Shown piece by piece: positions 13,880-15,293 of a stretch of 15,293 bases of DNA; positions within the stretch are counted from its first letter, which is position 1; each line of letters begins with the position of its first letter. The notes beneath the pieces were generated by a model. The model was not told the origin of the DNA and made no database searches. It saw nothing but the letters and a program-made list of their open reading frames with translations. The stretch comes from JBGSIZ01 sp041742255 (GTDB lineage Bacteria; Pseudomonadota; Alphaproteobacteria; Rhodobacterales; Rhodobacteraceae): assembly GCA_041742255.1 (NCBI GenBank), contig JBGSIZ010000115.1, forward strand, positions 1-15,293. Direction: 5' to 3'. The position numbers and the translations under genes were made by a program.

Positions 13880-14620
13880 ATGCGACTGGCGGGAAAAACG
13901 GCACTCGTGACGGGGGGCGGCTCGGGGTTCGGGGCGGGGATCGCGCGGGCCTTCGCGGCCCAAGGGGCGCGGGTGCTGGTGGCAGACCTCAACCTTGAGG
14001 CGGCACAGGCGGTGGCGCACGAGATCGGGGGCATCGCGGCGCAAACGGATGTGTCGGACAACAGCGCGGTGGGCGCGCTCGCCTATCAGGTGGAGGATCA
14101 GATGGGAGACCTTGATATCCTCGTGAACAACGCCGGGATCACGCACCAGCCCGGCGCGCTCGAAGACATTAGCGAACAGGATTTCGACCGGGTCTTTGCG
14201 GTGAACTGCAAATCGGTCTACCTCACGGCGCGGCACTTCATCCCGGCGATGAAGGCGCGGGGGGCGGGGGCGGTTCTGAATATCGCGTCCACGGCAGGGC
14301 TGTCGCCCCGGCCCCGGCTCAACTGGTATAACGCGTCCAAAGGCTGGATGGTGACAGCGACCAAGACGATGGCGGTGGAACTGGCGCCCTTCGGCGTGCG
14401 GGTCAACGCGCTGTGCCCGGTGGCCGGAGAAACACCATTGCTGGCGTCGTTCATGGGCGGGGACACGCCAGGAAACCGGGCACGGTTTCTGGAGACCATC
14501 CCCTTGGGGCGGTTTTCAACGCCACAGGACATGGGCAACGCGGCCTTGTATCTGTGTTCGGACGAGGCCGGGATGGTGACAGGGGTGGCGATGGAAGTAG
14601 ACGGAGGACGGTGCATATGA
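13880..14620 (+). CDS. SDR family oxidoreductase
   Basis: A 246-residue classical short-chain dehydrogenase/reductase. ATG 13880 is preceded by AAAGGAGA with good spacing; the long open frame upstream is non-coding intergenic sequence. The Rossmann motif TGGGSGFG is at 11-18, Asp36 at the end of the second strand favours NAD(H), NNAG is at 83-86, and the catalytic Ser137, Tyr150 and Lys154 are all present (IAST, YNASK). The C-terminal region PLGRFSTPQDMGNAALYLCSDEAGMVTGVAMEVDGG is typical of FabG-like and glucose-dehydrogenase-like enzymes. The substrate cannot be read from sequence. Its stop overlaps the next gene's start (ATGA), so it is the first gene of an operon with a small unknown protein and a P1-family peptidase. 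Confidence 0.93.
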   Translation: MRLAGKTALVTGGGSGFGAGIARAFAAQGARVLVADLNLEAAQAVAHEIGGIAAQTDVSDNSAVGALAYQVEDQMGDLDILVNNAGITHQPGALEDISEQDFDRVFAVNCKSVYLTARHFIPAMKARGAGAVLNIASTAGLSPRPRLNWYNASKGWMVTATKTMAVELAPFGVRVNALCPVAGETPLLASFMGGDTPGNRARFLETIPLGRFSTPQDMGNAALYLCSDEAGMVTGVAMEVDGGRCI

Positions 14621-15042
14621 CCCTCCTGCGGCATCTGGCAGACCTCGTCCTCGGGATCGGGGACGACACCGAAGCACCCCCAGCGGCACCACCGCCCGGC
14701 ACGGCGCGGCTCTACGTCTTCCACGGCACCTTCGAAACCGAGGAACAGGCGCTGGCCTATTGCTACGACGCGCCGGACCCGGCACATCCCGAACCGCTCA
14801 CGCGGGACCTGCCGGGGGCCTATATCGACACGACCTATGTGGACGTGCTGTGGGGCAAAACCAACGACCCGGCCTTGCGGGCCTACTTTCCGGACCCGAT
14901 CCGCGACCAGATCATCGCGGCGACCGAGGCGTCAAACACGGTGGTTCTGATCTCACAGGATGCGTTCGGGGGTTTCGGCTTCCGGCTCAATGACACGCCG
15001 CACCTGACCTATCTGGGGCACTGGGACGTGGTGCGGTCATGA
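14617..15042 (+). CDS. Hypothetical protein between SDR and P1 peptidase genes
   Basis: A 141-residue protein starting at the ATG in the ATGA overlap with the SDR stop; its own stop overlaps the peptidase start in the same way. A short N-terminal helix (MTLLRHLADLVLGIGDD) is followed by a proline-rich linker (EAPPAAPPPG) and a domain of about 110 residues: ARLYVFHGTFETEEQALAYC, DLPGAYIDTTYVDVLWGK, SNTVVLISQDAFGGFGFRL and TPHLTYLGHWDVV. I do not recognise the family. There is no signal peptide or membrane helix. The two coupled overlaps suggest that it is made in step with both enzymes. Confidence 0.8.
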   Translation: MTLLRHLADLVLGIGDDTEAPPAAPPPGTARLYVFHGTFETEEQALAYCYDAPDPAHPEPLTRDLPGAYIDTTYVDVLWGKTNDPALRAYFPDPIRDQIIAATEASNTVVLISQDAFGGFGFRLNDTPHLTYLGHWDVVRS

Positions 15043-15293
15043 CGGCCGCGACCCATGACCGCCCCGGCCCGCGCAACCTGATCACCGATGTGCCGGGGAT
15101 ATTGGTCGGCAATGCGTCAGACGGGCACATCAAGACAGGCGTGACGGTAGTGACGGCGGGGCGGCCCTTTACGGCCGGGGTCCACGTCATGGGCGGGGCA
15201 CCGGGCACCCGGGAAACCGACCTTCTGGCGGCGGACAAAACGGTGGAACAGGTGGACGCGCTGGTGCTGTCGGGGGGATCGGCGTTCGGGCTG
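15039..15293 (+). CDS. P1 family peptidase (S58, DmpA-like), N-terminal part (cut by window end)
   Basis: The first 85 residues of a gene that runs off the window. ATG 15039 lies in an ATGA overlap with the preceding stop. RNLITDVPGILVGNA, TGVTVVTA, GGAPGTRETDLL and VDALVLSGGSAFGL are the characteristic opening of P1/S58 peptidases, the N-terminal-nucleophile self-cleaving family that includes DmpA aminopeptidase and 6-aminohexanoate oligomer hydrolases. The self-cleavage site and nucleophile are further downstream, outside the window, so activity cannot be judged. Its coupling with an SDR and a small unknown suggests a catabolic role. Confidence 0.9.
   Translation, partial: MTAATHDRPGPRNLITDVPGILVGNASDGHIKTGVTVVTAGRPFTAGVHVMGGAPGTRETDLLAADKTVEQVDALVLSGGSAFGL

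Noticed and set aside
13636..14061. Upstream extension of the yghU frame, up to 425 residues in total
   Set aside because: It runs through the intergenic region into the SDR gene. The MSDVYVPP start has GAGGAG at the right distance and gives the normal YghU length.

Overview
The window is GC-rich with strong G/C third-position bias. Its gene set (DeoC paired with a two-domain ALDH16, DUF1523, a YghU-type GST, a Tat-lipoprotein L,D-transpeptidase) points to an alphaproteobacterium of the Rhodobacterales, probably a marine roseobacter-like or Loktanella-like genus. This is judged from remembered family resemblance, not from a search. I see no IS element, phage gene, tRNA, rRNA or CRISPR array, and no gene-free stretch over 300 bases.

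Layout. (1) Positions 1-3742, + strand: the C-terminal end of an AraC-type regulator, then deoC (deoxyribose-phosphate aldolase), then a 774-residue ALDH16-type aldehyde dehydrogenase. Together they would split deoxyribose 5-phosphate to glyceraldehyde 3-phosphate and acetaldehyde and oxidise the acetaldehyde. A perfect 18-bp palindrome lies between araC and deoC. (2) Positions 3743-3880: a convergent junction with two tandem copies of a GC-rich hairpin. (3) Positions 3881-10769, - strand: a compact seven-gene operon. In transcription order it encodes a coiled-coil protein, an unknown soluble protein, an AAA+ ATPase, a three-helix membrane protein, a DUF6638-like protein, a two-helix small membrane protein and a DUF1523 membrane protein. 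Junctions from the ATPase onward are overlapping or nearly abutting, which suggests the products act together. This is the most likely undescribed system in the window: an ATPase with membrane partners and a coiled-coil partner, of unknown job. (4) Positions 10770-10982: an AT-rich divergent promoter region with a 19-bp inverted repeat. (5) Positions 10983-14000: a small cupin gene (+), an L,D-transpeptidase (-) whose stop codon overlaps the cupin stop, a terminator, and a DUF1579-like gene probably co-transcribed with yghU (-). (6) Positions 13880-15293, + strand: a short-chain dehydrogenase, a 141-residue unknown and the start of a P1-family (S58) peptidase, each linked by a 4-base ATGA overlap.

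Start codons were chosen from ribosome binding sites and family length. Several are not ATG: deoC uses TTG and the DUF6638-like gene uses GTG. Very long antisense open frames run across the seven-gene operon, but they look like composition artefacts.
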